The notes below the pieces were generated by a model. That model did no database searches. It worked only from the letters and a program-made list of their open reading frames with translations, and had not been told where the DNA came from. Position numbers and translations under genes: made by a program. 64,000 nt of DNA from Alphaproteobacteria bacterium (GTDB taxonomy: Bacteria > Pseudomonadota > Alphaproteobacteria > Rhizobiales > Xanthobacteraceae), in the NCBI GenBank assembly GCA_005884685.1, contig VBAH01000077.1:1-64000 (forward strand), read 5' to 3'. This document shows positions 1-8,939 of this stretch, piece by piece (positions within the stretch are counted from its first letter, which is position 1; every line of letters starts with the position of its first letter).

Positions 1-742
1 GCGCGCGTTCGAAGGCGTGACGCCGGACCTCGACCTGCATTGCGCGCGCGTGAACGACTCCGCGCCAAAGCTTTTCTTGAAGCCGCTGGTCGCGCAAGAG
101 ACCTGGATGGGTCTGGTCGCGGACGGCATGAAGCGCTTCGAGAGGGATACGCCGCTCTATATCCGCCCGATGTACTGGGCCGAGCACGGCGGCACGCTGA
201 CCGGCGTCTCGCCCGATCCGGAATCGACGCGCTGGTGCTTGTGCCTTTATGAGACCGCGATGCCGCCAGTGTCCGCCGGGCTCTCGATCACGCTGTCGCC
301 GTTCCGCCGTCCGACCATCGAGTGCATGCCGGTCGATGCCAAGGCCGGATGTCTTTATCCGAACAATGGGCGCGCGCTGGCAGAAGCGGGCACACGCGGC
401 TTCGACAATTGCCTCCTCTGCGACATGCTCGGCAATGTTGCGGAGCTCGCCACCGCGAATATCTTCTTCGCCAAGGACGGCGTGGTCCACACGCCGGCGG
501 CGAACGGCACGTTCCTCAGCGGGATCACGCGCCACCGCACGATCAAGCTCTTGCGCGATGCCGGCGTGACCGTCGTGGAGGGCTCGTTCCGCTATTCGGA
601 TTTCCAGAGCGCGGACGAGATCTTCTCCACCGGCAATTACTCGAAGCTGATGCCTGTCATCCGCATCGACGAGCGCTCGCTGCAGCCGGGTCCGTTCTAT
701 CGCAAGGCGCGCGCGCTCTATTGGGACTTCGCGCACGGCTAA
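1..742 (+). CDS. Branched-chain amino acid aminotransferase-like, PLP class IV (5' end missing)
   Basis: The open frame already runs at base 2, so the true start lies before the window; about 246 codons remain. The residues fit a PLP-dependent class IV aminotransferase: an AFEGVTPDLDLHCARV segment near the left edge, the probable Schiff-base lysine in VDAKAGCLYPNN, and the cofactor-loop signature ELATANIFF followed by GTFLSGITRHR. The family moves amino groups between branched-chain amino acids and 2-oxoglutarate in the cytoplasm. Class IV also contains D-amino acid aminotransferase and aminodeoxychorismate lyase, so the substrate is inferred. The acetyltransferase gene follows 9 bases later, probably in one transcript. 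Confidence 0.85.
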   Translation, partial: RAFEGVTPDLDLHCARVNDSAPKLFLKPLVAQETWMGLVADGMKRFERDTPLYIRPMYWAEHGGTLTGVSPDPESTRWCLCLYETAMPPVSAGLSITLSPFRRPTIECMPVDAKAGCLYPNNGRALAEAGTRGFDNCLLCDMLGNVAELATANIFFAKDGVVHTPAANGTFLSGITRHRTIKLLRDAGVTVVEGSFRYSDFQSADEIFSTGNYSKLMPVIRIDERSLQPGPFYRKARALYWDFAHG

Positions 743-751
743 GGGCGTGTC

Positions 752-1963
752 ATGAACGTGCGCCCGTGCGCGAATGTGGATGAAATGCTCGCGGCCTTTG
801 CGCCGATCTGGCACTATTTCGGCCAGAACCCGCCTGCGGGCGACGCCATCTCGCACTTCCGGCGCGTGCTTCCCATCGAGCGCGTGCATGCCGGCTTCGA
901 CGGCGACCGGATCGTCGCAGGCTCGGGCTCGTTTGCCTTCGATCTCACGATACCCGGCGGCCACGTCAAAGCGGCCGGCGTCACCGTCACCGGTGTGCTC
1001 CCGACGCACCGCCGCCGCGGCTATTTGCGCGCGATGCAGCGTTCGTTGATTGATGCCGCCCATGCTCGCGGCGAGGCGGTCGCAGTGCTGTGGGCGACCG
1101 AGGACACGATCTACGGCCAGTTCGGTTACGGCATGGCCTCGATGGCCGCGGAGATCGATGTACCGCGCGACCGCGCCACGCCGTTTGCCCGGGCAGATGC
1201 GGGCGGGGAGATGCGGCTCGTTCCGCTGGGCGAGGCCGAGCGCTTGATCGCGCCGGTCTATGAGCGTGTCGCGCGCGTCAGGCCCGGAATGTTCGCGCGC
1301 ACCTCCGAGTGGTGGAAGGACCGCGTGCTCAATGACATGGAGTGGAAGCGCCGCGGCGGCGGCTACCTGCAATGCCTGGTGCTCGAAACCGCCGGCGAAC
1401 CTGCGGCCTATGCGCTGTATCGCATGAACGTCGCATTCGAGCGCGGCGTGCAGACCGGCAGCATCTTCGTCGTCGAGGCGATGGGCTGCTCTCCCGAAGG
1501 CGAGAATGCCATCTGGCGATTTCTGTTCGAGATCGACTGGCTCGCGCGTGTGAGGGCGACCTTCCTGCCGCTCGACCATTCCTTGCTGCTGTCGCTTGCA
1601 GATCCGCGACGGTTGAACTTTCTCGTGCGCGAGGGGCTATGGGTCCGGTTGATCGACGTCGGCGCGGCGCTTGCGGCGCGCGGCTACGCATCGGACGATT
1701 CAATCGTGATCGACGTGACCGACGAGTTCTGTCCATGGAATGCGGGGCGCTGGCGCGTATCGCGCGGCCGCGCCGAAAGGGCCAGCGAGAAGGCTGATCT
1801 CGCCTGCGACGTCGCCTCGCTCGGCTGCGTCTATCTCGGCGGCTTCACGTTTGCGCAGCTTGCGCGCGCATTGCGGATGAGGGAGTTAGGGGCTGGTGCC
1901 ATCGCGCGGGCGGACACGATGTTTCGCAGTGATCGCGCGCCGTGGTGTCCTGAGGTATTCTGA
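752..1963 (+). CDS. Eis-like GNAT family N-acetyltransferase
   Basis: A 403-residue protein with the architecture of Eis-type acetyltransferases: an N-terminal GNAT domain (about 1-150) with the acetyl-CoA loop around VTGVLPTHRRRGYLRAM, a second GNAT-like middle part, and a C-terminal sterol-carrier-like domain (about 300-403). The conserved ATEDTIYGQFGYG segment is typical. Family members acetylate amines in the cytoplasm (aminoglycosides or polyamines in mycobacteria); the substrate here is unknown. It starts 9 bases after the aminotransferase stop, suggesting co-transcription. Confidence 0.8.
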   Translation: MNVRPCANVDEMLAAFAPIWHYFGQNPPAGDAISHFRRVLPIERVHAGFDGDRIVAGSGSFAFDLTIPGGHVKAAGVTVTGVLPTHRRRGYLRAMQRSLIDAAHARGEAVAVLWATEDTIYGQFGYGMASMAAEIDVPRDRATPFARADAGGEMRLVPLGEAERLIAPVYERVARVRPGMFARTSEWWKDRVLNDMEWKRRGGGYLQCLVLETAGEPAAYALYRMNVAFERGVQTGSIFVVEAMGCSPEGENAIWRFLFEIDWLARVRATFLPLDHSLLLSLADPRRLNFLVREGLWVRLIDVGAALAARGYASDDSIVIDVTDEFCPWNAGRWRVSRGRAERASEKADLACDVASLGCVYLGGFTFAQLARALRMRELGAGAIARADTMFRSDRAPWCPEVF

Positions 1964-1968
1964 TCCTG

Positions 1969-2211
1969 ATGACTGACCAGCCCCCCGACCGACTGTCCAC
2001 CGATCCCGACAGCCCGCATTACGACGCCGCGTTGCTGGAGCGCGGCATCGGCATCCGCTTTGCGGGGCAGGAGAAAACCAACGTGGAGGAATACTGCGTC
2101 AGCGAGGGCTGGATCCGGGTCGCAGCCGGCAAGGCGCTCGACCGCAGGGGCAAGCCGCTGACGATCAAGCTGAAGGGGCCGGTCGAGCCGTATTTCCGGG
2201 ACGAGAAGTAG
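1969..2211 (+). CDS. DUF3297 family small protein
   Basis: An 80-residue soluble protein opening with MTDQPPDRLSTDPDSPHYD and ending with a KLKGPVEPYF segment, which matches my memory of the widespread proteobacterial DUF3297 family. Its function is not established. It lies 5 bases after the acetyltransferase stop and is probably the last gene of a three-gene unit. The repeat block begins directly behind it. Confidence 0.75.
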   Translation: MTDQPPDRLSTDPDSPHYDAALLERGIGIRFAGQEKTNVEEYCVSEGWIRVAAGKALDRRGKPLTIKLKGPVEPYFRDEK

Positions 2212-2212
2212 C

Positions 2213-2836
2213 CGTGTCCCGCCCGCAGCGCAGCAGCTGTAGGGCGCAATAAGCGGCGCGAAGCGGAGCGCGTTGCGCCGCGCGAGATGGGCGGCGCAGT
2301 GCGCCATCGCGCGCCGAAGACGCGCGTAAACGCGCTTGAGGCTGACTGCGCCCTACGAGATCTGCTGCGGCCGGGACAAAGTCTCCCTGCCCGCTCGCAG
2401 CGCAGCAGCTGTAGGGCGCAATAAGCGGCGCGAAGCGGAGCGCATTGCGCCGCGGGAGATGGGCGGCGCAGTGCGCTTCTCTTACTGCGCCCTACGAGAT
2501 CCGCTGCAGCCGGGATAAAGTCTCCCTAGCCCGCCCGCAGCACAGCAGCTGTAGGGCGCAATAAGCGGCGCGAAGCGGAGCGCATTGCGCCGCGGGAGAT
2601 GGGCGGCGCAGTGCGCTTCTCTTACTGCGCCCTACGAGATCCGCTGCAGCCGGGATAAAGTCTCCCTGCCCGCTCGCAGCGCAGCAGCTGTAGGGCGCAA
2701 TAAGCGGCGCGAAGCGGAGCGCATTGCGCCGCGGGAGATGGACGGCGCAGTGCGCCATCGCGCGTCGAGGACGCGCGTAAACGCGCTTGAGGCTTACTGC
2801 GCCCTACGAGATCTGCTGCGGCCGGGACAAAGTCTC
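2213..2836. repeat. Four-unit tandem block of a GC-rich intergenic repeat
   Basis: Four copies of a 138-171 base unit begin near 2221, 2392, 2533 and 2671. Each contains GTAGGGCGCAATAAGCGGCG, a direct run of GCGAAGCGGAGCGCATTGCG, and a closing ACTGCGCCCTACGAGATC that pairs with the opening GTAGGGCGCA, so each unit can fold into a long hairpin. Short frames across the block are repeat artefacts. It lies between the DUF3297 gene and the convergent superoxide dismutase gene. Confidence 0.85.
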
Positions 2837-2837
2837 C

Positions 2838-3437
2838 CTAGCCCGCGCGCGCGAGCTGCTGGTCGACCTCTTCCCAGTTGATCAGGTGATCCCAGAACGC
2901 CTCGAGGTACTTCGGCCGCGCGTTGCGGTAGTCGATGTAATAGGAGTGTTCCCAGACGTCGCAGCCGAGGATCGGCGTGGCGCCCTTCACCAGCGGGCTT
3001 TCGCCGTTCGGCGTCTTGTCGATCGTGAGCTTGCCGTCCTTCACGGCGATCCAGCACCAGCCCGAACCGAACTGGCCGACGCCGGCCGCGATGAAATCCG
3101 CCTTCGCCTTGGCGAGCCCGCCGAGGTCCCGCTCGACCGCATTCTTCAGCTTGCCCGGCAGCTTGTCGCCGCCGCCGCCCGGCTTCATCCATTTCCAGAA
3201 CAGCATGTGATTGTAGTGTTGGCCGGCGTTGTTGAACACGGCGGGGTTCTTGCCGAACGAGCCCTTGACGATCTCTTCGAGGTCCTTGTTCTCCCACTGG
3301 GTGCCCTTCAGCGCATTGTTGCCATTGGTGACATAGGCCTGGTGGTGCTTGTCGTGGTGATATTCGAGCGTCTCTTTCGACATGAAGGGCGCGAGCGCGT
3401 CATGAGAATACGGGAGGTCGGGTAGCGTGAAGGCCAT
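2838..3437 (-). CDS. sodB: Iron/manganese superoxide dismutase
   Basis: A 199-residue Fe/Mn-family superoxide dismutase, which converts superoxide to hydrogen peroxide and oxygen in the cytoplasm. Metal ligands are visible: His in LEYHHDKHHQAYV near residue 27, His in QHYNHMLFWKWM near 74, and the Asp and His of GCDVWEHSYYIDYRN near 160. Length is typical. The start giving MAFTLPDLPYSHDALAPF is the normal N terminus and is preceded by an AAGGAG-like site. The QHYNH...W pattern favours iron, but metal choice cannot be settled by eye. Confidence 0.93.
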   Translation of the reverse strand: MAFTLPDLPYSHDALAPFMSKETLEYHHDKHHQAYVTNGNNALKGTQWENKDLEEIVKGSFGKNPAVFNNAGQHYNHMLFWKWMKPGGGGDKLPGKLKNAVERDLGGLAKAKADFIAAGVGQFGSGWCWIAVKDGKLTIDKTPNGESPLVKGATPILGCDVWEHSYYIDYRNARPKYLEAFWDHLINWEEVDQQLARAG

Positions 3438-3644
3438 GATCGACTCCTTGGGGGGCGGGAAGAGAACGGTAACCCTCGCCACGGAAAGGGGGGCGAGTTC
3501 CGCCACTAGATAGGCCGGGGCGGCGCGCGCGGCAACGCTGTTGTTTGCCGGCCACGGCGTGTCGCCGCTGCAACGGTCGGCACCTATCATGTTGCAAACA
3601 CTTGCCCCGCCGCGCCGGTTCCGGGATTGTGGCTGCAGGGGGCG

Positions 3645-4307
3645 ATGTTGATGCACTTGCTGCTTCTGCTGTTGTGCGCCGTGCTGGCTGCCGCCGGCAC
3701 CGCCATGCTGCGCTATGCCGTGCCGGTTGAGGATGTGGCAGGCGCGGCACTGTTCACGTCGGGCGTGGTGGCGATCGTCGGCGCATTGATTTTGGCTGGC
3801 CTCGCCGCGGCGGTGCGCAGCCTCGCGCGGATCGCCGAGCGGCTGCACATTCAGCCGCTGCCCGTGCCGCCGGTCGCGGCGGTCGAGCGGGACGACCCGG
3901 CGCCGCGGCCGGCACGCACGGCATCGGCGGCATCGGCGGCACGCCCGTCGCTGCTCGGCTGGCTCGGCCGCGCAAACCCGCCCGCGCCCGCGCGCGTTGC
4001 GCCCGCAGCCCCGCTCGTCACGCCGGAGGCGCAACCCGCAACGCCGCCGGTCGACCTCGCGCCGCTCGCGCGCATTCCGGAGGCGCCGCCGCCGCCGCCA
4101 CCCATGCCGCCGCCTTTGCGTGCGCCGCCGAAACCTGCGCCCACACCGAACAGCCCGGCCACCACGGTGTATCGCTCCGGCGTGATCGACGGCATGGCCT
4201 ATTCGCTGTTCATGGATGGTTCGATCGAAGCCGAGCTGCCGACCGGCCGGGTCAAGTTCGCCACGATCGACGAGCTGCAACAATATCTGGTGAGCAGGAA
4301 ATCCTGA
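3645..4307 (+). CDS. Membrane protein with proline-rich linker and conserved C-terminal patch
   Basis: Encodes 220 residues. Two hydrophobic helices (about 1-25 and 33-58) are followed by a long Pro/Ala-rich low-complexity linker (about 75-165). A compact C-terminal segment of about 50 residues contains GVIDGMAYSLFMDGSIEAEL and LQQYL. Similar proteins of unknown function occur in rhizobia. I prefer the ATG at 3645 because MLMHLLLLLL begins directly with the first helix; a start 18 bases upstream is possible. It is convergent with oligopeptidase B, whose stop is 3 bases away. Confidence 0.6.
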   Translation: MLMHLLLLLLCAVLAAAGTAMLRYAVPVEDVAGAALFTSGVVAIVGALILAGLAAAVRSLARIAERLHIQPLPVPPVAAVERDDPAPRPARTASAASAARPSLLGWLGRANPPAPARVAPAAPLVTPEAQPATPPVDLAPLARIPEAPPPPPPMPPPLRAPPKPAPTPNSPATTVYRSGVIDGMAYSLFMDGSIEAELPTGRVKFATIDELQQYLVSRKS

Positions 4308-4309
4308 GC

Positions 4310-6430
4310 TCACACCGTCTGGGGCGCGCCGACCAGATCAATTGCAAAGGCGTAAGAGAGCGCCACCTCCTTCAGCCGGTCGAAGCGCCCGGCCGCACCC
4401 CCATGCCCCGCGTCCATGTTGGTGCGCAGCGCGATCAGGCTCCCGCTCGTGTTGAGGCTGCGCAGCTTCGCGACCCACTTCGCAGGTTCCCAATAGGTGA
4501 CGCGCGGATCGGTCAGTCCGGCCAGCGCGAGAATCGCCGGATAGTTCTGCGCCCGGACATTGTCGTACGGCGAATAGCCCAGCATCGTGCGGAACGCGCG
4601 GGCGTCCTCGATCGGATTTCCCCATTCCTGCCATTCGGGCGGTGTCAGCGGCAGGCTGTCGTCGAGCATGGTGTTGATCACATCGACGAAAGGCACTTCG
4701 GCGACGATGCCGCCGAACAGGTCGGGCCGCATATTGGCGACCGCGCCCATCAGCAATCCGCCAGCCGAACCGCCATGGGCGACGATCCTGCCGGGCGCCG
4801 CATAGCCTTGCGCGCGCAGAAATTCCGCCGCCGCGATGAAGTCCGTGAAGGTATTCGGTTTCTTGAGCAGTTTGCCGTCTTGGTACCAGTGCCAGCCCTT
4901 TTCGGTCCCGCCACGGATATGCGCGATCGCGTAGACGAAGCCGCGATCGACCAGCGACAGCCGCCCGGTCGCAAAGGATGCCGGCATCGCGTAGCCATAG
5001 GAGCCGTAGCCGTAGAGCAGCAGCGGTGCCGAGCCGTCAGGCTTCACGTCGCGGCGATGCAGGATCGAGATCGGCACGGTCTCGCCGTCCGGTGCCGTCG
5101 CGCGCAAGCGGTGCGTCACATAGGCCGCCGGATCGTGCCCGCTCGGCACCTCCTGACGCTTGCGCAGGGTCCGTGCGCGCGTCTTGAGATCGTAGTCCCA
5201 CACTTCGTTCGGCGTCGTCATCGACGAATAGTGGAAGCGCAATTGGCCGGTTGCGAACTCGTAGCCGCCATCCGCGCCGAGCGAGTAGGCCTCCTCGGCA
5301 AATGCGATCGCGTGCTCTTCGCCGCTTGCGAGATGGCGCACCACGATGCGCGGCAGCGAATCCTCGCGCTCGAGCCGGATCAGCCACTCGGCGAACAGCG
5401 TGACGCTCAGCAGGTACACGCCGCGCCGATGCGGAATGAGGTCGCGCCAATTCTCGCGCTGGGTTCTCGCAAGCGGCGTGACGGCGATCTTGAAGTCCTC
5501 GGCGCCGCCCGCGTTGGTGCGCACCACGAGCACGTCCTCGCCATCCCAGTCCGGATGATGCTCCACATCGTATTGCACCGACGTTTCGCGCGCCGCGACG
5601 AGCCGCGGCGCTGCGTCGGGATCGGTGAGATCGATCAGCCAGGTTTCCGATGTCTCGTGGTCGTGCACGGAAATGTCGGCGAAGCGGCCTGATTGCGCGC
5701 GCCCGAGCGAGACGAAGAAACGGCTGTCCTGCTCTTCGTAAACGAGGACGTCCTCACCGGCAGCCGTCCCGAGCCGGTGGCGATAGATGCGCGACGGCCG
5801 GTGATTGTCATCGAGACGCACGTAGTAGAACGCCGATGAATCGTCGATCCATACCGGCGAGCCGGAGACCTCGGGCAGAATATCGGGCAGGTCCTCACCG
5901 CTGCCGAGATCACGCACGCGCAGCGTGTCGATTTCCGATCCCTTGTCGTCCGCCGACCAGGCGAGGAGCCGGTGGTCGGGCGAATGCGCCATGCCGCCGA
6001 GCTGGAAAAACGGCTTGCCGACGGCAAGCGCATCGCCGTCGAGCATGACCTGTTCGGTGCCGCCTTCGCGCGGCTGACGGCAGACGACCGGATGCTGGCC
6101 GCCTTCGCGATATCGAATGTAGTAGGCGAGCGGACCGTCCGGGCTTGGCACCGTGGAGTCATCCTCCTTGATGCGGCCTTTCATCTCGGTGAACAGCGTT
6201 TGCTGCAGCGCTTCGGTGTGACCGAGCGCAGCCTTGGTGTAATCGTTCTCCTGCGCCAGATACGCGCCGATTTTCGGCTCGAGCTTTGACGGATCGCGCA
6301 TCACCTCGCGCCAGTTCTCCGCGCGCAGCCACGCGTAGTCGTCGGTCAGCGTTATGCCGTGCCAGGTCGAGGACCGGGGATGGCGCTCGGCGCGCGGGGC
6401 GGGCGGCAAACGGGATGTGCGCTCGAGCAT
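4310..6430 (-). CDS. ptrB: Oligopeptidase B (S9A prolyl oligopeptidase family)
   Basis: A 706-residue serine peptidase of the prolyl oligopeptidase family. Oligopeptidase B cleaves short peptides after Lys or Arg in the cytoplasm. An N-terminal beta-propeller covers about residues 1-410 and an alpha/beta-hydrolase domain follows. The triad can be placed: Ser in HGGSAGGLLMGA, Asp in LAGLTDPRVTYWEP, His in MDAGHGGAAGRFD. YGYGSYGYAMP and HIRGGTEKGWHWYQDGK are family signatures. Length is normal and the gene appears intact. Confidence 0.92.
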   Translation of the reverse strand: MLERTSRLPPAPRAERHPRSSTWHGITLTDDYAWLRAENWREVMRDPSKLEPKIGAYLAQENDYTKAALGHTEALQQTLFTEMKGRIKEDDSTVPSPDGPLAYYIRYREGGQHPVVCRQPREGGTEQVMLDGDALAVGKPFFQLGGMAHSPDHRLLAWSADDKGSEIDTLRVRDLGSGEDLPDILPEVSGSPVWIDDSSAFYYVRLDDNHRPSRIYRHRLGTAAGEDVLVYEEQDSRFFVSLGRAQSGRFADISVHDHETSETWLIDLTDPDAAPRLVAARETSVQYDVEHHPDWDGEDVLVVRTNAGGAEDFKIAVTPLARTQRENWRDLIPHRRGVYLLSVTLFAEWLIRLEREDSLPRIVVRHLASGEEHAIAFAEEAYSLGADGGYEFATGQLRFHYSSMTTPNEVWDYDLKTRARTLRKRQEVPSGHDPAAYVTHRLRATAPDGETVPISILHRRDVKPDGSAPLLLYGYGSYGYAMPASFATGRLSLVDRGFVYAIAHIRGGTEKGWHWYQDGKLLKKPNTFTDFIAAAEFLRAQGYAAPGRIVAHGGSAGGLLMGAVANMRPDLFGGIVAEVPFVDVINTMLDDSLPLTPPEWQEWGNPIEDARAFRTMLGYSPYDNVRAQNYPAILALAGLTDPRVTYWEPAKWVAKLRSLNTSGSLIALRTNMDAGHGGAAGRFDRLKEVALSYAFAIDLVGAPQTV

Positions 6431-6752
6431 CGTTTCTCCGGGGCGACTGGCCGGTCGATATGGACCGTTGCGAGCGAGCTAGGAAGCGCCCGCCGCAGAG
6501 GCAAGCCACGTTGCCGCAATTCGCCGGCAGCGGCTATCGACTTGCTTCCGCGCCGCGCCGATCAAGTTGCGACATGATTACGCGGGACGATTGCTCAAGA
6601 AATCGCAATACCGTGATGGATATGCTGGTATGACAGTTCGGTTCAACTTGAATAGACGGTCGGCCAATACTATAGCTTGTTGTAATTGGGCCTGCCCCCG
6701 AGTCGTAATCGGGCGTGGCCTTGGATAGGCGACCTTGGCGGCGGGAACGTCC
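6431..6752. promoter_or_regulatory. Intergenic region between ptrB and mucR, probable mucR promoter
   Basis: A 322-base divergent intergenic region. Its right half (about 6575-6680) is visibly richer in A and T than the surroundings, for example around CAATACTATAGCTTGTTG, as expected for a promoter. MucR/Ros proteins bind AT-rich DNA and often regulate their own genes, so autoregulation is likely from family knowledge. I could not assign confident -35 and -10 boxes. No gene is seen here. Confidence 0.4.
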
Positions 6753-7169
6753 ATGAACAACGACACGAGCGGCAGCTTCATCGAACTCACGGCCGACATC
6801 GTATCAGCCTATGTCAGCAACAACTCGGTCTCCGCGGGCGAAATCCCGAGCCTGATCAATCAGGTGCATGCGGCGCTCGTGCGCGTCTCGGCGGGCCAAA
6901 GCGATGCCCAGCCTGAGCCGCTCAAGCCCGCCATCTCGGTGAAGAAATCGATTACGCCCGACTACCTGGTCTGCCTCGAAGACGGCAAGAAGTTCAAATC
7001 CCTCAAACGGCACCTGCGCACGCAGTACAACATGACTCCGGAGGCCTACCGCGAGAAGTGGGCCTTGCCGCCGGATTATCCGATGGTGGCGCCGAACTAC
7101 GCCGCCGCCCGTTCGCAACTCGCCAAGCAGATGGGCCTCGGCCAGCAGCGTCGGCGCCGGTCGAAATGA
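6753..7169 (+). CDS. mucR: MucR/Ros family zinc-finger transcriptional regulator
   Basis: A 138-residue MucR/Ros regulator. The N-terminal half carries the family's helical segment ([16 protein letters not shown]), and the C-terminal half has the prokaryotic zinc-finger region [15 protein letters not shown] followed by [13 protein letters not shown] and a basic tail. Family members are nucleoid-associated regulators of exopolysaccharide, motility and cell-cycle genes. The position usually holding the second zinc-binding His (HLxTH) reads HLRTQ here, so metal binding may differ. The ATG at 6753 gives the standard N terminus. Confidence 0.9.
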   Translation: MNNDTSGSFIELTADIVSAYVSNNSVSAGEIPSLINQVHAALVRVSAGQSDAQPEPLKPAISVKKSITPDYLVCLEDGKKFKSLKRHLRTQYNMTPEAYREKWALPPDYPMVAPNYAAARSQLAKQMGLGQQRRRRSK

Positions 7170-7435
7170 CCTGACGAGGGACTGCCTGCGCGCACCTTTC
7201 GCGCTCGCGTTGGTCTTTCACCGCCTTCCGGTTGTGCTGCAGAATTTGATCCCAGCACGGTTCCATCCTTCGCTGAATCCTCAAAAACCTCGCCATACCA
7301 GCGCATTAGCTGGCATGACGTTAGGACAACTATCTCGCGCCTGTGGAGAACATATCAAGAGGCGAGAAAAAAGTTACGCACGCAGCCGCGGGTTGGTGCA
7401 AGTATTCAGGGAAAAGGTCCTACAGGAGGATTTTG

Positions 7436-7810
7436 ATGACCCTTCCCTGCGCACGAGCCTGGCAAGACGAGAATCCGGCGAGCGGCGACCTGGTTGCCGC
7501 CGCCCGCCACCGTATCAGTGCCGCGGTCGCTGCCGCCTTCATGGTGCCGGTCGGAGAGATCCAGGCGACGTCGCGCCGCACTGCCTCCGTCGCCCTCGCG
7601 CGTCAAAGCGCAATGTATCTCGCCCACGTGGCGGTCGGCTTGAACTTCACTGACGCGGGACGTGCGTTCGGACGCGTTCGCACCACCGCCGCCCGCGCGT
7701 GCCGAATGATCGAGGATCGCCGCAGCAAGCCCGGACTGGATACAACCCTTGCCGAACTTGAGCACGCGCTGCGCCGCGATCTGCGTACGATGTCCGGAGC
7801 CGTGTCATGA
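7436..7810 (+). CDS. DnaA C-terminal-like DNA-binding protein
   Basis: A 124-residue protein resembling the C-terminal domain IV of DnaA (helix-turn-helix): ARHRISAAVAAAFMV, then SVALARQSAMYLAHV, then GRAFGRVRTTAARA. DnaA itself has a similar RQxAMYL helix, but the ATPase part is absent. Such stand-alone proteins are common in rhizobia next to DUF6456 genes; their role is probably DNA binding, target unknown. A strong AGGAGG site precedes the ATG. It overlaps the next gene by ATGA, so the two are translationally coupled. Confidence 0.7.
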   Translation: MTLPCARAWQDENPASGDLVAAARHRISAAVAAAFMVPVGEIQATSRRTASVALARQSAMYLAHVAVGLNFTDAGRAFGRVRTTAARACRMIEDRRSKPGLDTTLAELEHALRRDLRTMSGAVS

Positions 7811-8430
7811 GCAACGGCAACCGCGACCTGCCCGGGTCCGTGCGTCCGGCGTTAGCGGATGCCGACATCGATCCGTTCCGCGCACAGCACTTGAGCGTTG
7901 TGCGGCGGCTGGTCGCTGCGCCGGACGGCCAGGCCGAGGTCGCTTACGACGAGACGGAAAGCCCGCTCGCCTGGCTCGCGCGGCGCAAGGGCCGCAACGG
8001 CCGGCCGCTGATCGAGGGCGTGCAATTCCAGGCCGGCGAGCGCCTGCGCGGCGATTTCACCCGCGCCAACCTGATGCCGCGCGTCACGTCGAACTGGGAT
8101 GCATCGCTGCCGCATGGCCGCCGCGGGCAGGGCGGCGCCGGCGCTTTTACCGATGTGATGGTTGCAGCCCGCGAGCAGGTGCGCCGCGCGCTGGATGCGG
8201 TCGGGCCGGAATTCGCCGGGCTGCTGCTCGACGTGTGCTGCTTCCTCAAGGGGCTTGAGGACATCGAGCGCGAACGGCGCTGGCCGCCACGCTCCGGCAA
8301 GGTCGTGCTGCAACTGGGCCTCGACCGCCTCGCGCGCCATTACGGGCTTGCCGCAGAGACGCGCGGCCCTGCGCGCGCGCCGATCCGGACCTGGCTCGAT
8401 GCCGGCAGCGAGTTCGTGGTCGAGCTCTAG
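7807..8430 (+). CDS. DUF6456 domain protein (probable helix-turn-helix)
   Basis: A 207-residue protein. It has an N-terminal linker, a middle segment ESPLAWLARRKGRNGRPLI typical of the DUF6456 family, and a C-terminal helical part with FLKGLEDIERERRWPPRSGK and a helix-turn-helix-like LDRLARHYGL near 185. I recall this family as a conserved alphaproteobacterial putative DNA-binding protein of unknown role. It is coupled to the DnaA-like gene by a 4-base overlap, so both may act on the same process. Its 3' end overlaps the convergent sufE-like gene by 4 bases. Confidence 0.7.
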   Translation: MSNGNRDLPGSVRPALADADIDPFRAQHLSVVRRLVAAPDGQAEVAYDETESPLAWLARRKGRNGRPLIEGVQFQAGERLRGDFTRANLMPRVTSNWDASLPHGRRGQGGAGAFTDVMVAAREQVRRALDAVGPEFAGLLLDVCCFLKGLEDIERERRWPPRSGKVVLQLGLDRLARHYGLAAETRGPARAPIRTWLDAGSEFVVEL

Positions 8431-8861
8431 GCCGCGTGCGCGAGCGCGGCGCGCGCATCCGACCTGATGCGCTCGACCATCGAGCGGAAGCCGTTCGAGC
8501 GCTGCGGGGTCAGGTGCTCGCGCAAGCCGAGCCGGTTGAACAGCGCGACGGCATCGGTGTCGAGGATTTCCGGCGCGGGCTTGCCCGAGTACAGCGCGAA
8601 CAGGATCGCGATCAGCCCGCGCACGATGTGCGCGTCGCTGTCGCCGACGAATGCCAGCGTCGGTCCCGCGGCGCCGTCCGGCTGCACCTTGGTGCCGAGC
8701 CACACCTGGCTCGCGCAGCCCTGCACCTTGTTCTGTTCGGTGCGCAGCTCTTCGGGCAGCGGCGAAAGCGTGCGGCCAAGCTCGATCACATAGCGATAGC
8801 GGTCGTCCCACTCGTCGAGCAGGGCGAAGTTCTCGATGATCTCGTCAATCGTCGCCGTCAT
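8427..8861 (-). CDS. SufE family Fe-S cluster assembly sulfur acceptor
   Basis: A 144-residue SufE-like protein. SufE accepts persulfide sulfur from the cysteine desulfurase SufS and passes it to the SUF scaffold in the cytoplasm. The acceptor cysteine sits in VQGCASQVWLG near residue 49, and the N terminus IIENFALLDEWDDRYRYVIE matches the family. Length is normal. No other suf gene lies in the window, so it acts with genes elsewhere. Confidence 0.88.
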   Translation of the reverse strand: MTATIDEIIENFALLDEWDDRYRYVIELGRTLSPLPEELRTEQNKVQGCASQVWLGTKVQPDGAAGPTLAFVGDSDAHIVRGLIAILFALYSGKPAPEILDTDAVALFNRLGLREHLTPQRSNGFRSMVERIRSDARAALAHAA

Positions 8862-8939
8862 GAACGCTCGCGCCGTTGCACGCGCAGGATATAGGCGCGC
8901 GGCGCGAGCAGGGATAGCCCCGATCCGAATGAGTTCCGG

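Noticed and set aside
2336-2881. Several small frames within the repeat block
   Set aside because: They are translations of the tandem hairpin repeat, identical to each other in different copies, and have no start signals.
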